The translations under genes were made by a program, and so were the position numbers. Shown one piece after another: positions 18,686 to 28,315 of a stretch of 64,000 nucleotides of DNA; the first letter of the stretch is position 1, and the number at the start of each line of letters is the position of its first letter. Origin of the DNA: Catalinimonas alkaloidigena (GTDB taxonomy: Bacteria; Bacteroidota; Bacteroidia; Cytophagales; Cyclobacteriaceae); contig NZ_JAQFIL010000001.1 of NCBI RefSeq assembly GCF_029504655.1, positions 501,001 through 565,000 of the forward strand, given 5' to 3'. The notes beneath the pieces were generated by a model. That model was not told the DNA's origin. It saw only the letters and a program-made list of their open reading frames with translations, and made no database searches.

Positions 18686-20616
18686 TTAATTCAATTGCTT
18701 CTCAAGTTCTTCTACCTTCATGGCGAGTGCCTCCCAGCTTTCTGTGGCTTGCGTGAGTTCATGTTCCACAGCATCAAATTTCTGAGAGTTTTCTGCCAAA
18801 AGATCAACATTGCCAAATACAGAAGGTTTAGCTAATTCCTTTTCAAGCTGTTCTTTTTGCTCTTCCAGTTCCATTACCCTATTTTCTGCTTTTTCCAGCT
18901 CGCCTTTTAGCCTTTTCAGCTCTTTTTGAGCCTCATGATTATTGTTTTGCGGTTTGGGCGCACTGGATTTTGGCTTTGCTTTGGGCTGTTCCTGCTTTTC
19001 CTCTTGCTTACCATTGGACGGCGCTTGCTGGCTTTGCCAATAGGCATACTCTTCATACGTACCGGGATACTCTTTTATTTCCTTATCTTCTATATACCAG
19101 ATCTTGTTCGCCACTTCGGAAATAAAGTAGCGATCGTGAGAAACGATGATGAACGTGCCCTTATACTGCTGCAAAGCCTGTATCAGAATATTTACCGACT
19201 GCATGTCCAGGTGGTTGGTAGGCTCATCCAGCAGCAGAAAGTTTGATTCTCCGATCAGCGTTTTGGCCAGCGCCACTCTTGACTTTTCCCCTCCGGAAAG
19301 CACTTTGACCTTTTTAAATACTTCTTCATCCGTAAATAAAAACAGCCTAAAACCCCTCTCAATTCCTGCTCGGTTTTCTCGCTACCCGCCTGCTTAAGTT
19401 CTCCCAAAATGTCATTGCTAACATTTAACGCTTCCAACTGATGCTGCGCAAAAAAGCCCATATCAACATTATAACCCAGCTTGCTTTCTCCCTCAACAGC
19501 TTCAGTACCGGCAATGATGCGCAGTAGGGTGGACTTACCTTTGCCATTGGCACCGATCAGGGCAATTTTATCTCCTCTTTCAATGGCACGAGAAGTGTTC
19601 TTCAAAATCTGCAGATCACCATAAGATTTGGAGACATCATCGAGCTCTACCACAAAACGCCCCGACTGCTTCTTGAAGTTAAACCTGAAATTAACACTGG
19701 CGTTTTCATCCACCACTTCATCTACCTTATCCATACGGTCCAGCGCTTTTACGCGGGATTGTACCTGTCGGGCTTTGGTAGCCTTGGCACGAAAGCGCTC
19801 AATAAACTTTTCGGTTTGCTTAATTTTCTGCTGCTGGTTTTCATAAGCATTTTGCTGTATTTCTCTGCGCAGCTCCCTTTCTTCCAGATAAAAGGAGTAG
19901 TTGCCAGAATAGACATTAAGCTGCTGATTGGATACCTCCACCACCATATTAATGGTATTATCCAGAAACTGCCGGTCGTGAGATACTACAATTACAGCAC
20001 CCTCATATGAGCGCAAATAGTTTTCAATCCACTGGATAGAAGGGAGGTCCAGGTGGTTGGTAGGCTCATCCAGCATAAGCAGTGAAGGCTTTTCCAGCAG
20101 AAGTTTGGCCAGCATCACGCGCATGCGCCAGCCTCCGGAAAACTCTCTGAGCGGGCGTTTCAGGTCTTCGGTATTGAAGCCTATACCTTCCAGAATTTCC
20201 TCCGCTTTGGCCTGTAGTGCATAGCCCTCCATCATCTCAAACTTCTCCTGCAGCTTGGCAAGTTTATCTACCAGGGCATCATCATAGTCGGTTTCCATCT
20301 TTTTGAGCACCTTTTCAATTTCATGCTCAATCTTAAGTGCCTCTTCAAAAGCCTGCATGGCTACGTTCAGGATAGAATCATCCGACTGAAAAGAGAGCAG
20401 GTCCTGGTTGAGGTAGCCTATGCTACAGTCATTGGCTTTGCTGATCTCTCCGCCATCAGCGGTGTACTCACCATTGATCAGGCGTAACAAAGTAGTTTTG
20501 CCGGTTCCGTTCAGGCCGATCAGGCCAATTTTGTCTTTGGGCTTAATGTGCAGACTGGCATCCTCATAGATGGGCCTGCTGCCGATATAGTACGATAAGT
20601 TATTAATGGCTAACAT
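18686..20616 (-). pseudogene. ABC-F ATPase split by a one-base frameshift
   Basis: Two overlapping frames make one ABC-F protein of about 640 residues. The first (20616 down to 19255) has Walker A GLNGTGKTT, signature FSGGWRMR, Walker B LMLDEPTNHLD, the interdomain linker and the second Walker A GANGKGKST. It then shifts into a false tail after GVLGCF. The second frame (from about 19340 to 18686) continues with TDEEVFKKV, LSGGEKSR, LLLDEPTNHLD and a C-terminal coiled coil (ELKRLKGELEKAENRV) of Uup/YheS type. Restoring one T in the coding-strand T run (plus-strand A run at 19338-19342) mends the frame. ABC-F proteins act on the ribosome in translation or drug protection. It may be a real mutation or a homopolymer sequencing error. 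Confidence 0.88.
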
Positions 20617-20697
20617 ATGCGTGCAAAAATAGAAAATATAAAACGCAGATGTAACGTCAGCCGGAAATTAAACATTCCTTGTGCTTGCCGGAAAGTT

Positions 20698-21396
20698 TTA
20701 GCGTGCAGCGGAAAGTGTAAAAGTTTTCAGCAATTTGACCTTAGCCTCCCGCTGATACCAGTCGTTTCCTAACAGTTCAAGCTGGCGGGCCGTGACAAGC
20801 CCAAAATCTGCTTCTCGGTATTTTTCCAGGCTATCAATAAATTTTTGAGGATTGAGCAGTGGCTCTCTGAAACGAATAACAGTACTATGTGCTGTAAAAA
20901 GCCTGTAGCGGGAATCTATGGAATGCTGTAGCTCAGAACTTTTGAAAACTTCCCTGAGCTGATCTCTTAGCCGTTCCAGGGCACCATCTTCTGGAAAACC
21001 CTGGATGAGTACAGTGGAAGGAGAGGCAGTAACACCTTTGAAGAGAATTTTGATAGGAGGAATGCCATCCAAAGCTTTCTGAATCAACTTGTTGTAAGCC
21101 AACACATCAATATCTTCCAATTCAAAACCTGAGTAGCAGGAAATGATAGAAAGAATGGTCATATGCTGATCTGACAAAGGATAATAATACTGATGAGGTT
21201 CTACCTGAGCGATCTCATCCAAAAATGCATTGATATTTTGAGCGGTAGCATTATCAGGGCGCAGCAGTAAAGTAATCCCGTAGCGATCATCACCCGGCTC
21301 ATCCAGCAGGGTGTCTGTCTGCTGATTTCCTTCCAGAAAGCTGTTACGGGCTTTTGTCCACATTTGAGTATAGTGTTCAGAGAGAGCTTGGTTCAT
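20698..21396 (-). CDS. 2H phosphoesterase / 2'-5' RNA ligase-like protein
   Basis: A 232-residue protein with the two HxTx motifs of the 2H superfamily: HMTI (about residue 103) and HSTV (about residue 171), in two related halves. Such enzymes open 2',3'-cyclic phosphates or join RNA ends, or cut small cyclic phosphodiesters. This copy carries an extra N-terminal segment of about 40 residues. It precedes the ABC-F gene on the same strand with an 81-bp gap. The substrate is unknown. Confidence 0.75.
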   Translation of the reverse strand: MNQALSEHYTQMWTKARNSFLEGNQQTDTLLDEPGDDRYGITLLLRPDNATAQNINAFLDEIAQVEPHQYYYPLSDQHMTILSIISCYSGFELEDIDVLAYNKLIQKALDGIPPIKILFKGVTASPSTVLIQGFPEDGALERLRDQLREVFKSSELQHSIDSRYRLFTAHSTVIRFREPLLNPQKFIDSLEKYREADFGLVTARQLELLGNDWYQREAKVKLLKTFTLSAAR

Positions 21397-21490
21397 GAAA
21401 AGCTTTTAGGTTGATCATCATTTAGTGAAGGTACGGTCAAATTTGCGAAATTTTTATAACTTCAAACTGCTAACCTAAGCTATTACCCCT

Positions 21491-22711
21491 ATGGATGTTT
21501 CATTTCAAGCACATACTGCTACTAAAAAAGTAAGGTCAGACTCTGCTTCTGTAAAGATGCTGGGCATTCCGCTATTTGTTTTTGCTACTGCCTTTGCCTC
21601 TCTAAGTATTATCATCGGGCTTATCTGGGATATCTCCTGGCATACCAGCATAGGCCGCGATGGTTTACTTTCACCTCCTCACCTGGGGATGTACCTGGGA
21701 GCGATAGTCTCCGGCCTGTTTTCCGGCTATCAGGTTCTGAAAACCAGTTTTTGGGGTAGCAAAGAAGTGAAGCAGCGTTCAGTACGCTTTTGGGGTATTT
21801 TCTCAGGTTCACTGGGAGCGCTTTTCTGTATCTGGGGCTGCTTTGCTATGCTTACCTCCGCACCTTTTGATGACTGGTGGCACAATACCTACGGTCTGGA
21901 CGTTACCATACTTTCCCCTCCTCACACAGTACTGCTCCTGGGGATGATGATGGTGCAATTTGGTGCGATGATCAGTGTACTGGCTATGCAGAATCAGACT
22001 ATACCCGCTGGTCTTTCTGCTTTGCAGGAAAATAAGCGCAACAGACTGCTGAGAACAATTTACGTAATTACCTCCGGCTTTTTTCTGGTGATGCTATATA
22101 CGATGGCCTCCGAATTCCAGAGCAGGCATGATATGCACGGCGGCACTTTTTACATTGTTGGTGGACTACTTTACCCCTTCTTTCTCTCAGCCATAGCACG
22201 TTCTTCCAAGCTCAAATGGGCCGCCACTGCCACCGCCGGAGTATATATGTTGGTGCTGATGCTTCTCGCCTGGATGCTTCCGCTTTTTCCTGCCGAACCA
22301 TTGCTAGGCCCCATATTGAATGATATTACCCACTATCAGGCCTTTGATTTTCCTTTGCTGCTGATCATTCCGGCAATTGCGATTGATATGATTATGCAGC
22401 GGAAAGAAGAAAATAATAAGTGGCTACTTGCGCTGATGATTGGTCCCCTTTTCGTCTTACTGCTTCTGGCAGTGCAATGGCCGTTCGGAGACTTTCTGAT
22501 GTCGCCTTATGCGCGCAACTGGTTTTTTGCACAGGAAAGTTGGTATTTTGGCAGTAATCCTGACTGGGAATATCGCTATGCCTACGCCCCCTGGATGGTG
22601 AGTAGCGGTTGGCCCTTAATTAAGAGCCTGCTGATCGCAGGAGGAATCTCTATCCTGACTACCCGCCTGGGACTACACTGGGGTGGCTGGATGAAAAAAG
22701 TAATGCGCTAA
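21491..22711 (+). CDS. Uncharacterised 10-segment membrane protein with duplicated WH..SPPH motif
   Basis: A 406-residue protein with about ten hydrophobic segments. Two similar stretches occur between segments 1-2 and 3-4: W-D-I-S-W-H (about 47-52) then SPPH (61-64), and D-D-W-W-H (127-131) then SPPH (142-145). Paired His and aromatic residues at membrane edges suggest a metal or heme site, but I do not recognise the family. The histidine-rich exported protein starts 11 bp downstream, so the two are almost surely one operon. The start is ATG at 21491; the first 22 residues are polar. Confidence 0.8.
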   Translation: MDVSFQAHTATKKVRSDSASVKMLGIPLFVFATAFASLSIIIGLIWDISWHTSIGRDGLLSPPHLGMYLGAIVSGLFSGYQVLKTSFWGSKEVKQRSVRFWGIFSGSLGALFCIWGCFAMLTSAPFDDWWHNTYGLDVTILSPPHTVLLLGMMMVQFGAMISVLAMQNQTIPAGLSALQENKRNRLLRTIYVITSGFFLVMLYTMASEFQSRHDMHGGTFYIVGGLLYPFFLSAIARSSKLKWAATATAGVYMLVLMLLAWMLPLFPAEPLLGPILNDITHYQAFDFPLLLIIPAIAIDMIMQRKEENNKWLLALMIGPLFVLLLLAVQWPFGDFLMSPYARNWFFAQESWYFGSNPDWEYRYAYAPWMVSSGWPLIKSLLIAGGISILTTRLGLHWGGWMKKVMR

Positions 22712-22722
22712 AGCCTGAGCTT

Positions 22723-24390
22723 ATGAAATATATCATAAATCCAGTTCGTCTTTTTATCTTATTCCTGCTGGTATTATCTCCTGCCTATGCCCACGTAGGA
22801 AGCCCGGGAGTCATCTATGAGGGAGAAGCCGGTCCTTATAGAATTATGGTAAATGTAAATCCTCCGGACGTAATACCCGGTACGGCTACGGTGCAGGTGT
22901 ACGTGACCAATGGAGGTGTAGAGCAGGTGCTGCTCAAACCCATTTATTGGTTCAGCGGGGCTGATGGAGCACCCAAGGCAGATGAAGCTTTACCGCTTGC
23001 CGCTAGTCCGGGGCAGTATGAAGGGTTGACCTGGCTGATGAGCAATGGCACTGCCAGCATAGAAGTCAAGGTGAGTGGCGAATTAGGAGAAGGAACAGCA
23101 CTGGTGCCGGTAATGGCGATGTCTACTGCCCAGAAAGAAATGGACCCAGCCCTGGGCTGGATACTGGGAGCTTTAGGTTTATTTCTGGTCATCCTCATGA
23201 TCACCATCATTGGTGTGAGTGTCAGTGATGCAGTAGTACCTCCCGGGGATGAAAAGAAGAAAACAGGACACCGTAAAACCAAAGGTATGGTAGTCGCCGC
23301 TGCTTTTCTTTGCCTTATCCTCTATGGTGGAATGAGCTGGTGGAACAACTGGGCTGAGGATTATCGCCGTTATATGTATAAGCCCTACCAGGCAAACACT
23401 AAAGTGGTGACAACAGATAATGGCAGGAAGATGATCTTTGAAATTGACTCAGCCTATAAAGAATATCGCCAAAACTATTTACCAATCAGCTATCTTATCC
23501 CCGATCACGGTAAGCTTATGCATATGTTTTTGGTCAGGGAAGGGAGCCTGGATGCCTTCGCCCACTTGCATCCTGTTCGTACGGATTCGCTCACTTTTGA
23601 AGTAGATTTACCTCCGCTACCCAACGGACGTTACTTTGTTTTTGGCGACATCGTGAGAGGCAATGGTTTTCACGAAACTATCACTGATACTATGGAAATC
23701 ATGGGTTTAGAATTGCCGGTAAGTTTGACTACGTCTGACGAAAATGATGGATGGCAACCTTCCGACCCTGATGATACTTACATTATTTCCAATCCGGTTT
23801 TACCTAACCAGGTGCAGCTGGCTGCCGGAGATATTGTGGTCTGCGGCAAGCCGGGTATTCGTACGCCACTTCCGGATGGTTCTTCGGCAATCTGGGAACA
23901 TGAAGGTGAAAGCTTTCAGGCCAACCGTCTTTATCCCATGACCTTCAGTATTCTTGACCCCGATGGTGAACCCGCTGAACTGGAACCTTATATGGGTATG
24001 ATGGGGCACGCGGTAGTTATGAAGCATGATGGTAGTGTTTATATACATCTTCATCCGGTAGGTAACTATTCATCTGCTTCTCAGGATCTGATCAAGCGGC
24101 GCATGGAGGATGACAGCCGACTGGTCGAACTGCCTTCAGCCGATCAGTTTCGTGATAGTGTAGACCAGGTGGTAGCCAGTATCAAGGCTATGAGTGAAGA
24201 AGAAAGAAATGATTATCTGATGGAATTGATGGGACATACTTATGAGGAAGAAGAAAATGGTGAGCATGCCGGCCATGCTACCGTTACCTTTCCCTACGCT
24301 TTTCCTGAGCCGGGCAATTACCGTATCTGGATACAAATGAAACGCAATGGGCAGGTACTTAACACTGCTTTTGATGCGGTAGTGGAGTAG
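22723..24390 (+). CDS. Membrane-anchored exported protein with duplicated HLHP motifs, possible copper handling
   Basis: A 555-residue protein. A signal peptide (about residues 1-23) ends in AYA, which would leave His as the first mature residue (HVGSPG). A CopC/YtkA-like beta domain of about 110 residues follows, then two membrane helices (about 145-172 and 188-207), then a large exported part. In it two similar blocks occur: HMFLVREG..FAHLHP (about 267-286) and GHAVVMKHDG..YIHLHP (about 428-446), each with Met and His residues suited to copper. The C-terminus has a His/Glu-rich stretch (EEENGEHAGHA) and a last beta domain. Function is inferred only; operon with the upstream membrane protein. 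Confidence 0.75.
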   Translation: MKYIINPVRLFILFLLVLSPAYAHVGSPGVIYEGEAGPYRIMVNVNPPDVIPGTATVQVYVTNGGVEQVLLKPIYWFSGADGAPKADEALPLAASPGQYEGLTWLMSNGTASIEVKVSGELGEGTALVPVMAMSTAQKEMDPALGWILGALGLFLVILMITIIGVSVSDAVVPPGDEKKKTGHRKTKGMVVAAAFLCLILYGGMSWWNNWAEDYRRYMYKPYQANTKVVTTDNGRKMIFEIDSAYKEYRQNYLPISYLIPDHGKLMHMFLVREGSLDAFAHLHPVRTDSLTFEVDLPPLPNGRYFVFGDIVRGNGFHETITDTMEIMGLELPVSLTTSDENDGWQPSDPDDTYIISNPVLPNQVQLAAGDIVVCGKPGIRTPLPDGSSAIWEHEGESFQANRLYPMTFSILDPDGEPAELEPYMGMMGHAVVMKHDGSVYIHLHPVGNYSSASQDLIKRRMEDDSRLVELPSADQFRDSVDQVVASIKAMSEEERNDYLMELMGHTYEEEENGEHAGHATVTFPYAFPEPGNYRIWIQMKRNGQVLNTAFDAVVE

Positions 24391-24625
24391 TAGGAAGAGA
24401 ATTACTAATCTTAATCATTGATGCTGAAAAGGCTAATCTAAATATAGCTAAGCTTTCAATGTTGTTAATCATATGCCTACTTTCTTTATATTAAAATAAA
24501 GCGATTCATTCTAAATCAGTTCTTGCTGATAATTCTCCATCCTTTTCCAATAGATTTGATGGGCTTGCTTAGCGCTTAGCAAATTTTCATTAAATTCACC
24601 GGCTAAAAGATTAGCTAAAGTATAC

Positions 24626-25714
24626 ATGAAACTTACAGAACCTACCTTATTGCTGGACGAAGAAAAAGCCAGAAATAATATAGCCGTGATGGCTGATAAA
24701 GCCCGTAAGCTGGGCGTAGAACTGCACCCCCACTTCAAAACCCATCAATCTCAGGCAGTGGGAGGATGGTTTGCCGAGGAAGGCATCAAAGCCATTACTG
24801 TTTCTTCTTTGCGCATGGCTTCCTACTTCGCTGACGATGGCTGGGAAGAAATTACTGTAGCTTTTCCGGTCAATGTGCTCCGCAAAGACATCATCAAAGA
24901 CCTTTCAAAACGAATCCGGCTCAACCTTTATATCAATAACCTGGAATCAGCTCAGTACCTGGAAAAGCACCTGAAAAGACCTGTTGGCGTATTCACTGAA
25001 ATTGATACGGGCTATCATCGTTCCGGCATCCCATATCAAGCTGATGAGGAAATTTCTCGCCTGCTTTCTTTTTTTAAGCATGCTGAGCATCTGCAGTTTC
25101 AGGGTATTTATGCCCATGCCGGTCATTCCTATCATGTGCAGGGCAAGGAAGCGGTAAGCAAAATCCATCGTGAAACGGCTGGTCGACTCAACGAAGTCAG
25201 GAATAAGTTTGAAGCGGATTTTGGCCCGATCAAAGTCAGCCTGGGAGATACACCATCCTGTAGCCTGGCCGACGATTTTAGTGATGTGGATATCATCCGT
25301 CCCGGAAACTATGTGTTCTATGATTTGGTTCAGGCTCAGATTGGTGCCTGCACTACTGAAGAGATTGCGGTATGCATGGCTTCGCCTATTGTAGAAAAAC
25401 ATTCGGATAGAGGCGAGGTGATTATACATGGAGGAGCCGTTCACTTTTCTAAAGATACACTGGCTGAAGGTGAGCAAAAGATGTATGGTAAGGTGGTCCC
25501 TTTGCATAATGAAGGCTGGGGTGAGCCTCTGGAGGGGTGCTATGTAAAATCGCTATCTCAGGAACATGGTGTAGTAAAGCTGAGTGAAACTGTCATGAAG
25601 CAGATTAAAGTGGGAGACTGGATCGGTATCCTGCCCGTACATTCCTGCCTTACGGCTGACCTGATGCGCTCCTACTGCACTTTGGGGGGACAGGTATTAC
25701 GTTGCATGCCTTAA
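24626..25714 (+). CDS. D-serine dehydratase / D-threonine aldolase-like PLP enzyme
   Basis: A 362-residue fold-type III PLP enzyme of the DSD1 family. The PLP lysine is K38 in HFKTHQ. An alanine-racemase-like barrel covers about residues 1-250, and the C-terminal beta domain has the metal-binding HSC motif (PVHSCLTAD, about 345-352) seen in D-serine dehydratase and D-threonine aldolase. It would break down D-serine or a D-3-hydroxy-amino acid. The next gene encodes a D-Ala-D-Ala peptidase, so both act on D-amino acids, although a link is inference. Confidence 0.88.
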   Translation: MKLTEPTLLLDEEKARNNIAVMADKARKLGVELHPHFKTHQSQAVGGWFAEEGIKAITVSSLRMASYFADDGWEEITVAFPVNVLRKDIIKDLSKRIRLNLYINNLESAQYLEKHLKRPVGVFTEIDTGYHRSGIPYQADEEISRLLSFFKHAEHLQFQGIYAHAGHSYHVQGKEAVSKIHRETAGRLNEVRNKFEADFGPIKVSLGDTPSCSLADDFSDVDIIRPGNYVFYDLVQAQIGACTTEEIAVCMASPIVEKHSDRGEVIIHGGAVHFSKDTLAEGEQKMYGKVVPLHNEGWGEPLEGCYVKSLSQEHGVVKLSETVMKQIKVGDWIGILPVHSCLTADLMRSYCTLGGQVLRCMP

Positions 25715-25758
25715 CTAAAAAAATCAATATCTCTAAATCAAAATACGTCATTTTCTTT

Positions 25759-27120
25759 ATGAAGAAACAAGTACTTCATTTCCTGTTTTTTGCTGCCATC
25801 ATTATATTCATCAGTGCCTGTGCCAGCAGGCCGGGCATCAGCTCCCGAAAGTTCAAAGATTATATAGCGGAGTCTCCTGTATTTAAAACTAACTTTACCG
25901 GCTTTGCACTGTATGATACCAGACTGGATGAAATGGTGTATACCTATCAGGGAGATAAATATTATACTCCGGCTTCTAATACCAAGATATTTAGCCTATA
26001 TGCCTCTCTGAAGCTGATGGGAGATTCTATCCCGGCGCTTGAATACACCGTTCAGGGAGATTCACTGCTGTTTACCGGTACAGGTGATCCTACTTTTTTG
26101 CATCATGATATTACGGATCTGGATACTACTTATAGTCAGCATGTTTACAATTTCCTGAAAGACTATGACGGACAGCTGGTATATGTGCCCAGGCCTACCG
26201 AAGATAGATATTTCGGACCCGGTTGGGCGTGGAGTGACTATAATTTTTATTATTCTCCGGAGAAATCCGTTTTTCCTATGTATGCCAATGTGGTACGCTT
26301 CAATTTTAAGGAAGGTTTTAATAAGCCTCTGGTGAGCCCTGATTTTTTTACCAGTTATGTAGAAGGCTTTCCCGATCCAAAAGCACCCTATTCGGTCTTC
26401 AGACAACAGCACGAAAATTACTTTAGCTATGCACCCAAAGATGATACACTGAGCTTTGAAAGGGATGTACCTTTTATACAGTCAGATCGGCTAGTAGCCA
26501 GATTGCTTTCCGATACGTTAAAGAGAAATGTACAACTGATGCAGCCAAAACTAAGTGTACAGGATAGTTTTCCGGTCTTTACGTATAAGCTATATAGTTT
26601 GCCTGCCGATAGTGTCTATAAGCGGATGATGCAGCATAGTGACAACTTTTTTGCCGAACAGTTGCTTATGACCTGTTCTTCAGTTTTTCAGGATACATTG
26701 AGTACCGAATGGACGATTGACTATATGAAAGAGCATTATCTGAACGACCTGCCGGACGAACCTATCTGGAGAGATGGGTCAGGCTTGTCACGCTATAATC
26801 TGCAGACGCCTCGCAGTATTGTTGCTCTCTTGCGAAAAGTAGGCGAAGAATTGAACGATGAAAGGATCAAAGATATTTTCCCGGCGGGAGGGGAGTCCGG
26901 TACCATAAGCTCCTGGTATCCTAATCCTGAGGGTAGTGAGCCTTTTGTGTTTGCCAAGACCGGGACACTCAGCAACAAGTCTGCCTTGAGTGGATTTATT
27001 TATACTAAATCCGGTAAAAAGTTGATCTTCAGTTTTTTACATAACAACTATATTACTTCTACTACCCCACTGAAGAAAGAAATGGAAAGGATATTACAGG
27101 ATATTTATCTGAATTATTAA
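25759..27120 (+). CDS. PBP4-type D-alanyl-D-alanine carboxypeptidase/endopeptidase lipoprotein
   Basis: A 453-residue peptidase S13 protein. The start at 25759 (MKKQVLHF) is chosen because it gives a lipoprotein signal with lipobox ISAC (Cys at about residue 21); a longer in-frame start would bury it. Active-site motifs: SNTK (SxxK) about residue 73, SDN (SxN) about residue 294, KTG about residue 400. It would trim or cut peptidoglycan peptides in the periplasm. The family is usually 450-480 residues, so this copy is full length. It lies 44 bp after the PLP enzyme. Confidence 0.9.
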   Translation: MKKQVLHFLFFAAIIIFISACASRPGISSRKFKDYIAESPVFKTNFTGFALYDTRLDEMVYTYQGDKYYTPASNTKIFSLYASLKLMGDSIPALEYTVQGDSLLFTGTGDPTFLHHDITDLDTTYSQHVYNFLKDYDGQLVYVPRPTEDRYFGPGWAWSDYNFYYSPEKSVFPMYANVVRFNFKEGFNKPLVSPDFFTSYVEGFPDPKAPYSVFRQQHENYFSYAPKDDTLSFERDVPFIQSDRLVARLLSDTLKRNVQLMQPKLSVQDSFPVFTYKLYSLPADSVYKRMMQHSDNFFAEQLLMTCSSVFQDTLSTEWTIDYMKEHYLNDLPDEPIWRDGSGLSRYNLQTPRSIVALLRKVGEELNDERIKDIFPAGGESGTISSWYPNPEGSEPFVFAKTGTLSNKSALSGFIYTKSGKKLIFSFLHNNYITSTTPLKKEMERILQDIYLNY

Positions 27121-27135
27121 AAGTTCTAAGCCATA

Positions 27136-27165
27136 AGCTGAAATGACTTAAAAAAGTCATCAGCT
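27136..27165 (+). other. Imperfect inverted repeat after the PBP4-type gene
   Basis: A stem of ATGACTT with AAGTCAT around an AAAA loop, extended outward by AGCTG/CAGCT past a two-base bulge. It lies 16 bases after the stop. The T tract that follows is poor, so it may be a weak terminator or an RNA-stabilising hairpin. Confidence 0.4.
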
Positions 27166-27280
27166 GAAAAATTCTTATCTACTGCAAAATTACGTACGTA
27201 GAATCTTTGAAGGCCTCCGTCTAATACAAATGTGGCTAATTTGTAGAAAGTGTACCTTCAATTTTGTATAATCATGTAAT

Positions 27281-28315
27281 ATGTCTACTCATATAAATTC
27301 GCCGCTCACCTTTCGTTTGGTGATGATCCATGTGGGGGCATGGGTTGCTTTTATTCTCCTGTTGTTCGTGATATTCGGTACGCCAATAGATGATCCGAGT
27401 GTAACGATGAGAACTTTACTGTCAACCATTCCTCTGATCGCACTATTTTATTCTAACACCTCTTTTCTGATCCCTCGCCTGTTGGCTAAGAAAAGAGTGA
27501 TTCCTTATATACTGGCAGTGATAGGAGCCGTGGGCCTGGTAGCCCTGCTCACTTTATGGATTGAAAGAACCTTCAACTGGGAGTTTTATGAGAGTCACAG
27601 CTGGTATCCCGGAATCGTAACCAGCCGCTCGGTACTCAATAGCCTTTTGATTCTTACTGTGAGCGGAGGCTTGAAAATGACCAAAGAATGGTTCAGAAAT
27701 GAGCGCCTGAAGAATGAGATGGAGAAAGAGAAAATGGCTTCTGAACTGGCCATGCTCAAATCACAGATCAATCCTCACTTTTTATTTAACAACCTCAATA
27801 ACATCTATTCACTGGCTATCAAAAAGTCGGAAGACGCTCCCAAAGGCATAGTGATGCTTTCGGAAATGATGCGCTATGTGCTGTACGATTCCAGCGCCGA
27901 CAAGATTAGTCTGAGTAAGGAAGTAGAGCATTTGCAAAACTATATTGATTTGCAGAAGCTACGTTTAAAGCAGGGTAAGAAAATTTGCTTTGAAACTGAA
28001 GGTGATCTGGAAATCAAGAAAATTGAACCTATGCTTCTGGAACCCTTTGTGGAAAACGCATTCAAGCATGGTGACATTTTCAGGCAGGAGGGTAATATTT
28101 GTATCAAGTTAAAAGTGGAGGGGGACGAGTTGAGCTTCAAGGTAAAAAATACAGTAAGCAGAAACGGACACGTTAAAGATAAGCACTCGGGTATTGGGTT
28201 GAAAAACATAGAAAAGCGGCTTGACCTACTTTATCCCAAACGCTATCAGCTAAATATAGAAGAGAAAGAAGGAACATTTGAAGTGGATTTGAAGCTAAAC
28301 TTGACCCATGATTAG
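27281..28315 (+). CDS. LytS/YehU-type sensor histidine kinase
   Basis: A 344-residue protein with four hydrophobic segments in the first 140 residues and no periplasmic sensor domain. Then a coiled-coil region, the His_kinase H-box (NPHFLFNNLNNIY, His near 165) and a HATPase domain with N box (EPFVENAFKHG) and a G box (SGIGLKNIEKRL). It phosphorylates the LytTR regulator whose start overlaps it by eight bases. This type is common in Bacteroidota, and its signal is unknown. Confidence 0.92.
   Translation: MSTHINSPLTFRLVMIHVGAWVAFILLLFVIFGTPIDDPSVTMRTLLSTIPLIALFYSNTSFLIPRLLAKKRVIPYILAVIGAVGLVALLTLWIERTFNWEFYESHSWYPGIVTSRSVLNSLLILTVSGGLKMTKEWFRNERLKNEMEKEKMASELAMLKSQINPHFLFNNLNNIYSLAIKKSEDAPKGIVMLSEMMRYVLYDSSADKISLSKEVEHLQNYIDLQKLRLKQGKKICFETEGDLEIKKIEPMLLEPFVENAFKHGDIFRQEGNICIKLKVEGDELSFKVKNTVSRNGHVKDKHSGIGLKNIEKRLDLLYPKRYQLNIEEKEGTFEVDLKLNLTHD

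Noticed and set aside
24511..24738. Minus-strand frame of 75 residues before the PLP enzyme
   Set aside because: It overlaps the conserved N-terminus of the PLP enzyme and has no family likeness.
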